Positions 55,957 to 63,697 are shown, counted from the first letter of the stretch. The stretch: DNA of 64,000 bases from Prado023 sp963736425 (GCA_963736425.1 CAVTOX010000009.1:124001-188000), one strand, 5' to 3'. Made by a program: numbers and translations. Notes: generated by a model not told the origin, from the sequence alone.

Positions 55957-56014
55957 TGTGTGCTCCAGGGTGGGGGTGGCGTAGGTGCTGTTGGCGGTGC
56001 GGACTCAGCGACGA

Positions 56015-57106
56015 TCAGGTCATGGCCGAGGAGTCGAACTCCGGATGGGCGAGCATGAAGTCCAGCAGGGTGCCCGCGTAGTCGGCGAACGGCGGGCAGG
56101 AGACCCCGGTCCCCTCGAGGTCGGTGACGGCATTGGTGGTCGTGTGCACAGTGCGGTAGGCGAAGTAGTCCAGGCCCTCGGCCGGCAGCCCGAGCAGGCC
56201 CTCCAGCCCGGGTACGCCGCCGACGATGGCGTGGGTCAGCCCCAGGGGCAGGGGCACCCAGACCACCTTCTTGCCCATGTGCTGGGCGAACACGTCGACG
56301 AGCTGCCGTGCGGTGGGGGGGTTCGGGTCGGTCAGTGCGTACGTGCGGCCCAGGGACCTGTCCATCACAGACAGGGCGTCCATCGCATCGATCACGTAGT
56401 CGCGGGGGACGAGGCCGAACCGGACCTTGTCGGCGTCACCGACCGCGGGGATGAACGCGACCGAGAGCTGCTTGCGCATGAATCCGGCGAGGAAGTACGG
56501 GCCGTCGTACTTCTGGGTCTCGCCGGTGTGGGAGTCGCCGACGACGACGCCGGGGCGGTAGATCGTGGCGGGCAGGCCGGCCTTCATGGCGCGGTGCACG
56601 AGCACCTCAGCCTCGAACTTCGTGGACTCGTAGTGGTTGAGGAACCCCTGCCCGAGATCGAGCTCGTCCTCGGGGAACTCGCCGTCGTAGTCGCCGCTGA
56701 CGTAGCACGTGCTCACGTACTGCAGGCGGGTGAACTCCGTGCGCGACAGGCAGAACTCGATGACGTGGGCCGTTCCCTCGACGTTCACCCGTCGGGCCAC
56801 CTCCTCGGGGACCGCCAGGTCGTACACGGCAGCCAGGTGCCACACCTCGGTCACCGCGTCGAGCCGGGCGCGGTCGACGTAGTCGATGCCGAGCCCAGGG
56901 GCGGTGATGTCGCCCTCGATGAGGGTGATCCGGCCCACTGTGTGCGGATGCGCGGCCTCGATCTCAGCGATGCGTTCGGTCGCCAGCGGGACGTAGCGCG
57001 TCTGCACGAGGCAGACGGCGTTCACGCCCTCGCGCCGGGCGAGGATCCTGGGCAGCAGGGCCGACCCCAGGAACCCGGGGAAACCCGTCATCAACAGCGA
57101 ACCCAC
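56015..57106 (-). CDS. Extended SDR, fatty acyl reductase/thioester reductase-like
   Basis: NAD(P)-dependent extended short-chain dehydrogenase of 363 residues. Nucleotide motif TGFPGFLGSALLPRIL at the N-terminus, EVWHLAAVYDLAV, catalytic Tyr-x3-Lys in NHYESTKFEAEVLV, and YRPGVVVGDSHTG. The NAD-binding-4 type is shared by fatty acyl-CoA reductases and thioester reductases. Being the first gene of a two-gene operon with an AAR-like enzyme, it may reduce the aldehyde to alcohol or work on a related lipid. GTG 57106 has a GGAGG site; ATG 57091 is an alternative. A palindrome lies 65 bases upstream. Confidence 0.82.
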   Translation of the reverse strand: MGSLLMTGFPGFLGSALLPRILARREGVNAVCLVQTRYVPLATERIAEIEAAHPHTVGRITLIEGDITAPGLGIDYVDRARLDAVTEVWHLAAVYDLAVPEEVARRVNVEGTAHVIEFCLSRTEFTRLQYVSTCYVSGDYDGEFPEDELDLGQGFLNHYESTKFEAEVLVHRAMKAGLPATIYRPGVVVGDSHTGETQKYDGPYFLAGFMRKQLSVAFIPAVGDADKVRFGLVPRDYVIDAMDALSVMDRSLGRTYALTDPNPPTARQLVDVFAQHMGKKVVWVPLPLGLTHAIVGGVPGLEGLLGLPAEGLDYFAYRTVHTTTNAVTDLEGTGVSCPPFADYAGTLLDFMLAHPEFDSSAMT

Positions 57107-57170
57107 ACCAACCGCCTCCAGCCATGTATGTGCACCGAGCGCGTTCCGGCCCGGCGATGTTCCTCCATCC

Positions 57171-57182
57171 TACTGACCAGTA
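57171..57182. promoter_or_regulatory. Palindrome TACTG-AC-CAGTA at the acyl-reductase operon promoter
   Basis: Perfect 5-bp arms with a 2-bp centre. On the minus strand it overlaps a TAGGAT -10-like hexamer, so binding would block the SDR/AAR promoter. The form resembles operators of TetR-family lipid-metabolism regulators; no such gene is nearby. Confidence 0.5.
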
Positions 57183-57300
57183 ACTTCCCTCGCGTGGTCC
57201 AAAGGTCCCGTGCGGCAGACCGGACGGCCCGGGCCGGTGCACCTCGCGCGCTGGGGCACGACCTCCGCGGGATCCCGCCGGCCGTGGGACGATTCAGCAC

Positions 57301-58476
57301 GTGACCGCATCCCCTCCCGGCCTGTCCGGACGTCCCGCGAACGCCGCCCCGCTGCTGGATGCGGACCACCCCATGGTGGCCGGGCGGACCTCCGACTCCG
57401 TCCTGGTGCGCGCCGCCCGAGGAGCCGCGGTGGAGCACACCCCGGTGTGGTTCATGCGCCAGGCAGGTCGCTCGTTGCCGGAGTACCGCAGGGTCCGGGA
57501 GGGCACCGCGATGCTGGCGTCGTGCTTCACCCCGGAGCTCGTCGTCGAGATCACCGACCAGCCCGTCCGTCGTCATGGTGTTGACGCCGCGATCTTCTTC
57601 TCCGACATCGTCGTGCCGTTGAAGGCCATCGGGGTCGACCTGGACATCGTGCCGGGCGTGGGGCCAGTGGTCGCCGATCCGATCCGGGATGCGGCTGGGG
57701 TGGCCACCCTGCGCGACCTGACCGACCATGACGTGGCTCCTGTCCTTGAGGCGGTCCGGATCCTCGCCGGGCCGACCGGGCCGTTGGGCGCCACCCCCCT
57801 GATCGGCTTCGCGGGTGCGCCGTTCACCTTGGCCAGCTATCTCATCGAGGGTGGGCCCAGCCGTGACCACGCGCGCACCAAGGCGCTGATGTACTCCGAC
57901 CCCGCACTCTGGAACGACCTCGCCAGCAGGTTGGCGCGCATCGCCGGGGCCTTCTTGAGGATGCAGGTCCTCGCTGGGGCCAGCGCGGTCCAGCTGTTCG
58001 ACTCCTGGGCCGGTGCGCTGCCGGCTGCTGACTACGAGGCGATGGTCCTGCCGCATGTGCGCACGGCACTGTCGGCCGTGGACGACCTGTCCGTGGCCCA
58101 CGGCGTCCCGAGGACCCTCTTCGGCGTCGGGACCGGCGAGTTGCTCGCCACAATGTCGCAGGCCGGCTCCGAGGTGATGGGGGTGGACTTCCGCGTGCCC
58201 CTGGATCAGGCGGCGGCACGGGTGCGCCCCGGTGCTGCCCTGCAGGGCAACCTGGACCCCGCGGTCGTCCGGGCCAGCCCCGCGGCAGTGGACCAGCGGG
58301 TCGACTCGGTCCTGGCAGCGGCCCGCCGCAGCGGTCGCGGGCACATCTTCAACCTCGGTCACGGGGTCCTCCCGGACACCGATCCCGGGGTGTTGACCCG
58401 GATCGTCGACCGCGTGCATGCCAGCGGCCCGGTGCCCGCGGCGAACCCGAATGAGCGGGTCGGGTCGCCCGCCTGA
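57301..58476 (+). CDS. hemE: Uroporphyrinogen decarboxylase
   Basis: Decarboxylates uroporphyrinogen III to coproporphyrinogen III; 391 residues. The N-terminal substrate motif TPVWFMRQAGRSLPEYR, the FSDIVVPLKAIGVDLDIVPG region with the key Asp, GFAGAPFTLASYLIEGG and FNLGHGVLPDTDPGVL are intact. About 25 residues before the usual start are variable. GTG 57301 is used; no strong ribosome site is seen. First of three heme genes in the order hemE-cgoX-chdC, as in mycobacteria. Confidence 0.96.
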   Translation: MTASPPGLSGRPANAAPLLDADHPMVAGRTSDSVLVRAARGAAVEHTPVWFMRQAGRSLPEYRRVREGTAMLASCFTPELVVEITDQPVRRHGVDAAIFFSDIVVPLKAIGVDLDIVPGVGPVVADPIRDAAGVATLRDLTDHDVAPVLEAVRILAGPTGPLGATPLIGFAGAPFTLASYLIEGGPSRDHARTKALMYSDPALWNDLASRLARIAGAFLRMQVLAGASAVQLFDSWAGALPAADYEAMVLPHVRTALSAVDDLSVAHGVPRTLFGVGTGELLATMSQAGSEVMGVDFRVPLDQAAARVRPGAALQGNLDPAVVRASPAAVDQRVDSVLAAARRSGRGHIFNLGHGVLPDTDPGVLTRIVDRVHASGPVPAANPNERVGSPA

Positions 58477-58501
58477 GGTCGGGGGATGGCACAGTGGACC
58501 T

Positions 58502-60013
58502 GTGACCGCGAAGAGAACCACCCGCAGGACGGGAGCATCGGCCAGTTCGCCCACACCGTCGCCGGAACCGGCGCCTCGCAGGCACGTTGTCGTCATCGGT
58601 GGCGGCATCTCGGGCCTCGCGGCCGCTTGGTACCTGGTGCGCACCCACTCCGAGATCGAGGTGACGCTGCTCGAGGCCTCGTCCCACGTCGGCGGCAAGC
58701 TCTCGGTCAGCGACGTGGCCGGGATCGCGGTTGACGAGGGCGCGGAGTCCTTCGTCGCCAGCAGGCCGGAGGCGCTGCGCCTGGCGCGTGAAGTCGGGCT
58801 CGAGAGCGACCTGGTCACCCCCGCCGTGTTCCAGGCGTCCTTGTTCAGCCGAGGACGCATCCGGGTCATGCCGCGTGGCCAGTTCATGGGGATCCCCACG
58901 GACCTGCGCTCGCTGGCCGCCAGCGAGGTCCTGTCACCGGCGGGGCTGCTGCGCGTCCCCCTGGACCGGGTGATCGCCGCGACGCCGATGGCGCCGGACG
59001 TGTCCGTCGGGGAGTTCATCTCCGCGCGGGTGGGCCGCGAGGTCGTCGACCGTCTGGTGGAGCCACTCCTCGGCGGGGTCTACGCCGGGCGGGCTGATGC
59101 GCTGTCGATGCAGGCCACGATGCCGGTCCTGTTCCGGGAGCTGCGTCACGACCGGTCGTTGCTCAGCGCGACGCGGCGGGTCGCTGGTGGGGGTATGGAG
59201 GCCGCGGGAGCTCGGCGCGGACTGCCCTTCCGGGGGATCGTCGGTGGGGTCGGGCGCGTACCCGGTGCGATGGCCGCGGCACTCGTGGGCAGTGGTGTCC
59301 AGATCCGCACGCGGACAACTGTCCGGGGACTGACAGCCACCGAGACGGGCTGGCAGATCGAGGTCGGACCGGCGTCGTCACCCGAGTTGCTCCACGCCGA
59401 CGGCGTGATCGTCGCCACCCCCGCGGCACCCGCGGCCAGGCTGCTGGCCGAAGTCGTCCCGAACGTGGCCACGGAGCTCTCGGAGATCGAGGCGGCGAGT
59501 GTGGCCGTGATCGCCCTGGCGTACCGAAGTGCGGACTTCCGCGTGCACCCCAGCGGTTCCGGACTGCTCATCCCGCCCGTCGAGGGTCGGACAGTCAAGG
59601 CCGTCACGTACCTGGACCAGAAGTGGGGCTGGCTCGGTGAGGCCGCTGAGCGCGAGGGCCTGCGGCTGTTGCGTGTGTCGATCGGCCGGCACGGCGATAC
59701 CGAGGTGCTGCAGCGTTCCGACGAGGAGCTCGTCGAGGTGGCCCGGATCGACCTCGCGCACTTCCTGGGGATCGACGCCATGCCGATCGACAGCCGGGTC
59801 ACGCGCTGGGGTGGCGCCCTGCCGCAGTACGCGGTCGGGCACCGTACGCGCCTGGAGCGGATCACCCAGGGCCTGCGCGAGCAGCCCAGCCTGGCCCTGT
59901 GCGGTGCGTCCTACGACGGCGTGGGTGTCGCAGCCTGCGTCGGCTCGGCCTACGAGGCGGCCGGCCGGGTCGCTCACGCCCTCGTGGAGAGCCCTGGAGG
60001 TCGACGTGGCTGA
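58502..60013 (+). CDS. cgoX: Coproporphyrinogen III oxidase (HemY-type)
   Basis: FAD-dependent, oxygen-using enzyme that makes coproporphyrin III; formerly annotated protoporphyrinogen oxidase hemY/hemG. The 503-residue protein has the FAD motif VVIGGGISGLAAAWYL, VGGKLSV, DEGAESFVASRPEAL, EPLLGGVYAG and C-terminal LCGASYDGVGVAACVGSAYEAA. About 30 polar residues precede the FAD motif. GTG 58502 is selected because upstream in-frame sequence overlaps hemE. It overlaps chdC by eight bases. Confidence 0.94.
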   Translation: MTAKRTTRRTGASASSPTPSPEPAPRRHVVVIGGGISGLAAAWYLVRTHSEIEVTLLEASSHVGGKLSVSDVAGIAVDEGAESFVASRPEALRLAREVGLESDLVTPAVFQASLFSRGRIRVMPRGQFMGIPTDLRSLAASEVLSPAGLLRVPLDRVIAATPMAPDVSVGEFISARVGREVVDRLVEPLLGGVYAGRADALSMQATMPVLFRELRHDRSLLSATRRVAGGGMEAAGARRGLPFRGIVGGVGRVPGAMAAALVGSGVQIRTRTTVRGLTATETGWQIEVGPASSPELLHADGVIVATPAAPAARLLAEVVPNVATELSEIEAASVAVIALAYRSADFRVHPSGSGLLIPPVEGRTVKAVTYLDQKWGWLGEAAEREGLRLLRVSIGRHGDTEVLQRSDEELVEVARIDLAHFLGIDAMPIDSRVTRWGGALPQYAVGHRTRLERITQGLREQPSLALCGASYDGVGVAACVGSAYEAAGRVAHALVESPGGRRG

Positions 60014-60716
60014 CACGAGCGAGTCCGGCAAGCGTCCGGGCCAGGGCAAGGCTGCGCGCGACCTCAATGAGCAGATCCGCTACACGATGTGGTCGGTGTA
60101 CCGGTTGGTGCCGGGCGTCGCGGGCCCCTCAGGTGATCTCTCGACGGTGGTTGCGGACGCGGCAGCCGGCGATGTGGTCCTGCGGGGCGCCTACGACGTG
60201 GGCGGGCTGCGCGGGGATTCGGACCTGATGCTCTGGTGGCACGGTCCGACGGCCGAGTCGCTCCAGGCCGCCTACCGTGCGGTCGCGGACGTGGCCGACG
60301 AGCGGCTGGTGCCGGTCTGGTCCCAGATGGCACTGCACCGCCCGGCGGAGTTCAACCGCTCGCACGTCCCGGCGTTCCTTGCCGACGAGCGGGCCCGTGA
60401 CTGGGTGTGTGTCTACCCGTTCGTCCGCTCCTACGAGTGGTACCTGCTCGAGGAGTCCGAACGGCGCGCGATGCTCGTCGAGCACGGGCAGATGGGTCGC
60501 GACTACCCGGATGTGCGGGCCAACACTGTGGCCGCCTTCGCGCTGGGCGACTACGAGTGGTTGCTGGCCTTCGAGGCCGATGAGCTGCACCGGATCGTGG
60601 ACCTCATGCGGCACCTGCGCGGCTCCACGGCGCGTCGGCACGTGCGCGAGGAGGTGCCGTTCTACACCGGCCACCGGGTCGAGGTGGAGACGGCCGACGC
60701 CCTGCTGCGCGGCTGA
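60006..60716 (+). CDS. chdC: Coproheme decarboxylase (HemQ-type)
   Basis: Last step of the coproporphyrin heme pathway, turning coproheme III into heme b with peroxide; chlorite-dismutase fold, 236 residues. Actinobacterial signatures: IRYTMWSVYRL, GGLRGDSDLMLWWHG, the WVCVYPFVRSYEWYLL segment with the catalytic Tyr, MGRDYPDVRANTVAAFALGDYEWLLAFEAD and FYTGHRVEVETADALLRG at the end. GTG 60006 starts inside the cgoX end. The last 58 bp of the gene plus TGAG recur 553 bp downstream. Confidence 0.95.
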   Translation: MADTSESGKRPGQGKAARDLNEQIRYTMWSVYRLVPGVAGPSGDLSTVVADAAAGDVVLRGAYDVGGLRGDSDLMLWWHGPTAESLQAAYRAVADVADERLVPVWSQMALHRPAEFNRSHVPAFLADERARDWVCVYPFVRSYEWYLLEESERRAMLVEHGQMGRDYPDVRANTVAAFALGDYEWLLAFEADELHRIVDLMRHLRGSTARRHVREEVPFYTGHRVEVETADALLRG

Positions 60717-60717
60717 G
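60660..60717 (+). repeat. Direct repeat copy 1: 3' end of chdC
   Basis: Fifty-eight bases that end in the chdC stop codon. The copy at 61213-61270 is identical except for two substitutions. Confidence 0.92.
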
Positions 60718-61212
60718 CGTATGCGGGTTCAACCCTCGGCGGTCAGCCGAGTTGGTTCATTCGCTTGGTGTGTGAGGTCCGGCTGGTTCGGGGCTTCGAG
60801 GATGGCGTGGCTGTCGGTGGGTTCGCCGATGGAAGGTTCTGGCTGACTCGGAGTACCGCCTCGAAGGCGCGGGCTGGAGTTGGTGCTCCGATTGCCGCGT
60901 CTGACCCGCCTCGAGACCGGTCAGCGCCAACCCGTGCCCAGAGTGCCGCGAAAGAGGCCTGCGTTGGGGCACCATTCGCGGCAATCGAGGCACATCCGGG
61001 GCGAGTGTGACGGGCCGGGCCGAGGTAACTCGGCGGTCGAGGCACGCCTCGGCCGGCCTGCCCCTCGGGTTGTCCGCACCCTCCGCACGAACACCTTGCC
61101 AGGACCCTACGAGACACTCACCAGCGCGTGGATGCGACCCTCACTCAGAGCAACACCGCAGGTCCCCCCGGGCGGTGGGCCGCCGGATCCGCACAACGTG
61201 AGCCAACTCAGG
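60718..61212. other. 495-bp gene-free insert between duplicated chdC tails
   Basis: The whole gap between chdC and msrB is 565 bp. No frame in it shows a recognisable protein or good start context; frames open across it reuse the duplicated tail. Structure seen: an imperfect inverted repeat (60884-60899 with 60977-60992, containing GATTGCCGCG/CGCGGCAATC) and two perfect hairpins at 61019-61051. Immediately after copy 1 the sequence is still loosely similar to that after copy 2, so the duplicated unit runs into the msrB end. Confidence 0.65.
61019..61051. repeat. Two adjacent perfect hairpins
   Basis: GCCGAG-GTAA-CTCGGC (61019-61034) is followed three bases later by CGAGGC-AC-GCCTCG (61038-61051). 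They could be a terminator for chdC or part of a structured RNA in the insert. Confidence 0.5.
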
Positions 61213-61270
61213 TTCTACACCGGCCACCGGGTCGAGGTAGGGACGGCCGACGCCCTGCTGCGCGGCTGAG
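61213..61270 (+). repeat. Direct repeat copy 2: duplicated chdC tail
   Basis: Copy of 60660-60717 with 56 of 58 bases identical. It encodes FYTGHRVEVGTADALLRG and the stop without the rest of the gene and lies 11 bases before the msrB stop. Confidence 0.92.
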
Positions 61271-61281
61271 TTCGATGCGGT

Positions 61282-61722
61282 TCAGCCCTCCGGGGTGAGC
61301 CGCAGGCTGATCGAGTTGATGCAGTAGCGCAGGTCGGTGGGGGTCCCGTAGCCCTCGCCGGCGAAGACGTGACCCAGGTGTGAGCCGCAGGCGGCGCAGC
61401 GGACCTCGACGCGCTTCATGCCCATCGAGCGGTCCTCGATCTCGATGATCGAGTCGCCAGCCAGGGGCGAGAAGAACGACGGCCAGCCGCAGTGCGAGTC
61501 GAACTTGGACTCACTGCGGAACAGCTCGGCGTTGCAGGCGCGGCATGAGTAGACCCCGACGGACTTGGTGTCGGTGTACTCACCGACGAACGGCCGCTCG
61601 GTCCCGCCGTCGCGAAGGACCTTGCGCTCGTCGGGCGTCAGACGTGCGGCCCACTCCTCCTCGGTCAGCGCGACGTCGTAAGGGGTTCCGTCAGGACGGG
61701 TGGCGGAGACGTGATGACCCAT
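61282..61722 (-). CDS. msrB: Peptide-methionine (R)-S-oxide reductase
   Basis: Repairs R-sulfoxides of methionine in proteins; 146 residues. The two CxxC zinc pairs are CRAC and CAAC, with HCGWPSFF and the catalytic Cys in RYCINSISLRL. The start ATG 61722 has a TACCGT hexamer six bases before it, indicating a leaderless mRNA. In mycobacteria msrB is also beside the hemE-hemY-hemQ run. It converges on chdC. Confidence 0.96.
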   Translation of the reverse strand: MGHHVSATRPDGTPYDVALTEEEWAARLTPDERKVLRDGGTERPFVGEYTDTKSVGVYSCRACNAELFRSESKFDSHCGWPSFFSPLAGDSIIEIEDRSMGMKRVEVRCAACGSHLGHVFAGEGYGTPTDLRYCINSISLRLTPEG

Positions 61723-61728
61723 GCATCA

Positions 61729-61734
61729 ACGGTA
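61729..61734 (-). promoter_or_regulatory. -10 hexamer, leaderless start of msrB
   Basis: TACCGT on the minus strand, six bases before ATG 61722. Confidence 0.55.
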
Positions 61735-61781
61735 AGCGCGCCGGGCCCGACGCGAAACCGGAGCGCACTGCCCGCCCCTCT

Positions 61782-61855
61782 CCGCAGACCCTCCGCCAGC
61801 GTCAGGATCCTCCGCGTCGACACGGAGGATCCTGTCCTTCGCGGAGGGTTTGCGG
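61782..61855. repeat. 74-nt two-tier hairpin in msrB/ligD divergent promoter region
   Basis: Outer arms CCGCAGACCCTCCGC (61782-61796) and GCGGAGGGTTTGCGG (61841-61855) pair over 15 positions with one G-U. Inner arms AGGATCCTCCG (61804-61814) and CGGAGGATCCT (61823-61833) pair perfectly around an 8-base loop; 7-base internal loops separate the tiers. Four copies of the CCTCCG/CGGAGG core occur. It lies between divergent genes, so it is not their terminator. Confidence 0.85.
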
Positions 61856-61897
61856 CGGTGGGGGAGCGATTGGCGGGACGTCCGGCCGTTGGCCGAC

Positions 61898-61903
61898 TAG
61901 CGT
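61898..61903 (+). promoter_or_regulatory. -10 hexamer, leaderless start of LigD-type polymerase
   Basis: TAGCGT, seven bases before ATG 61911. Confidence 0.5.
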
Positions 61904-61910
61904 TCGCGGG

Positions 61911-62993
61911 ATGGCGAAGGATGCGTTCGGGGTTCCGGTGATCCGTGAGGTCGACGGGCATGCGGTCCGGGTGAGCAATCCGGGGAAGCCGTACTTCCCG
62001 GAGGCCTCCGGCGGGCCGATCACCAAGCTCGACGTCATCGACTACTACTCGGCCGTGGGCGATGTGATGCTCCGCGCACTGCGCGACCGGCCGACCACCT
62101 TGGAGCGCTGGCCGGGTGGGGTCGTCCCCGGCGCCAAGTTGAGCACCCGCGAGGGGTTCAAGGGGGAGGCGTTCTACCAGAAGCGTGTGCCCACCGGGGC
62201 GCCCGACTGGGTCCGCACCGCCCGGATCGCGTTCCCGTCGGGCCGGACCGCCGACGAGGTCTGCCCGCACACGCCCGCGACGATCGTCTGGGCCGCCCAG
62301 CTCGGCACCATCACCTTCCACCCCTGGCCGGTCCGCTCCGGCGATGTCGAGCATCCCGACGAGCTGCGCATCGACCTCGATCCGCAGCCGGGCACCGACT
62401 TCGACGACTCGGTGACCGTGGCCCTTGAGCTGCGCGGGATGCTCGACGAGCTCGGCTGGGTCGGCTATCCGAAGACCTCGGGCGGCCGGGGCGTCCACAT
62501 CTACGTGCGGATCGCGCCGCGGTGGACTTTCACCGAGGTGCGTCATGCGGCCATCGCGATCGGTCGGGAGCTGGAGCGACGGATGCCCGGGCGGGTCACC
62601 ACGAGGTGGTGGAAGGAGGAGCGCGGCCAGACGGTGTTCGTCGACTACAACCAGAACGCCCGCGACCGCACGATTCGCTCCGCGTGGTCGCTGCGCGCGG
62701 TGCCGGAGGCGACGGTGTCCGCGCCCGTCACGTGGGCTGAGCTGCCTGAGGTCGCGCCGTTGGACTTCACGCTGCGGACCGTCCCGCCACGGTTGCTCGC
62801 CCAGGGCGACCCGCATGCGGCTATCGACGACGTCGCGCATGACCTCACGCCGGTGCTCGAGTGGTACGAGCGCGACGTCCGCGATGAGGGTCTGGAGGAC
62901 ATGCCGTACCCGCCGGACTACCCGAAGATGCCCGGCGAGCCCAAGCGGGTCCAGCCGAGCCGGGCGCGGGCGGTGGAGACTGACGAGCCCTGA
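61911..62993 (+). CDS. Stand-alone LigD-type polymerase/primase
   Basis: Archaeo-eukaryotic-primase-fold polymerase like the PolDom of NHEJ LigD; 360 residues, so without ligase or phosphoesterase domains. Metal ligands are Asp155 and Asp157 (ELRIDLDP) and Asp245 (TVFVDYNQNARDRTIRS); nucleotide-site His196 is in SGGRGVHIYVRI. LERWPGGV and PHTPATIVWAAQLGTITFHPW are further family marks. The start follows a TAGCGT hexamer. No ku or ligase gene is in the window, so it may serve NHEJ in trans or another gap-filling pathway. Confidence 0.92.
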   Translation: MAKDAFGVPVIREVDGHAVRVSNPGKPYFPEASGGPITKLDVIDYYSAVGDVMLRALRDRPTTLERWPGGVVPGAKLSTREGFKGEAFYQKRVPTGAPDWVRTARIAFPSGRTADEVCPHTPATIVWAAQLGTITFHPWPVRSGDVEHPDELRIDLDPQPGTDFDDSVTVALELRGMLDELGWVGYPKTSGGRGVHIYVRIAPRWTFTEVRHAAIAIGRELERRMPGRVTTRWWKEERGQTVFVDYNQNARDRTIRSAWSLRAVPEATVSAPVTWAELPEVAPLDFTLRTVPPRLLAQGDPHAAIDDVAHDLTPVLEWYERDVRDEGLEDMPYPPDYPKMPGEPKRVQPSRARAVETDEP

Positions 62994-63078
62994 GTCGTGC
63001 CTGTTTGGGAGCCGGGCGCCCGACCGTCACCGGCGCCGAAACGCCGCGAAAGCCCAGACGCCGCCGATCCCGACTTCG

Positions 63079-63453
63079 TCAGCTCCCGAGCAAGGAATTT
63101 CCCGCGGGCCCGGCTGCGAGGTCGGTGTCCGAGTCCCGCAGATCCACCACGCGGTGCTGCAGCGGCGGCCAGGGCTCGTACTCCTGCGGCTCGGTCGCGT
63201 GCGGCGCAGGTTCGTGCGTGGCATCAGTGCGGGTGTCGATGTCGAAGTGCGCGTAGAACGGGTCGCGACCCAGGGCGGCCGTCAGGGCGAAGTACACGCC
63301 CAGCACCACGAACGCGATGCTGATCACGCTGGACTGGCCGGACATCACGACAGCGAAGCCCGCGAGGAGGAGGAAGCTCAGGGCGATGCACCCGCGGACG
63401 AGACGGTCCTCGCGACCGACCCGGCCGGACCCATGGATGAACGGGATGCGCAT
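63079..63453 (-). CDS. DUF2892-type membrane protein
   Basis: Protein of 124 residues. Two helices (CIALSFLLLAGFAVVMSG and SVISIAFVVLGVYFALTAALG) followed by GRDPFYAHFDIDT match the YgaP-like DUF2892 transmembrane domain. The 50-residue tail is polar and unstructured, rich in Glu, Pro and Asp. No rhodanese domain is present. ATG 63453 has a GAGGGGA site. Function unknown. Confidence 0.82.
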   Translation of the reverse strand: MRIPFIHGSGRVGREDRLVRGCIALSFLLLAGFAVVMSGQSSVISIAFVVLGVYFALTAALGRDPFYAHFDIDTRTDATHEPAPHATEPQEYEPWPPLQHRVVDLRDSDTDLAAGPAGNSLLGS

Positions 63454-63622
63454 GATTCCCCTCGATTTCTGGATGGTCCCCCCATCGTCACCCGGAGTTC
63501 GCGCAGGACGCGGGAGGCACGCCGGGGGAGGGGAACGAGGGGATCAGTCTATCTGGAGGAATTGGACAAACCCGCTGCAATCGTCAGATCCGGTCCCAGC
63601 GTGGAGGTCTGGAACGCAGAAG

Positions 63623-63660
63623 CCGAACGGCGGGCCCCTCGTGAGAGGTCCGCCGTTCGG
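63623..63660 (-). terminator. Strong hairpin downstream of the fasciclin gene
   Basis: CCGAACGGCGG (63623-63633) pairs perfectly with CCGCCGTTCGG (63650-63660), with further inner pairing of CTC/GAG around GTGA. It lies 38 bases after the fasciclin gene's stop on that strand. There is no long T-run, as is common in actinobacterial terminators. Confidence 0.7.
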
Positions 63661-63697
63661 GATGTTCTATCGGGTATGTGCCGTACTCACCCAGCTA

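Noticed and set aside
58418..58501. Earlier start for cgoX inside hemE
   Set aside because: It would need 28 unrelated residues overlapping hemE; GTG 58502 gives a normal N-terminus.
60880..61269. Frame through the chdC-msrB spacer ending like ChdC
   Set aside because: Its only recognisable part is the duplicated 18-residue ChdC tail; the rest is non-protein-like and lacks a start signal.
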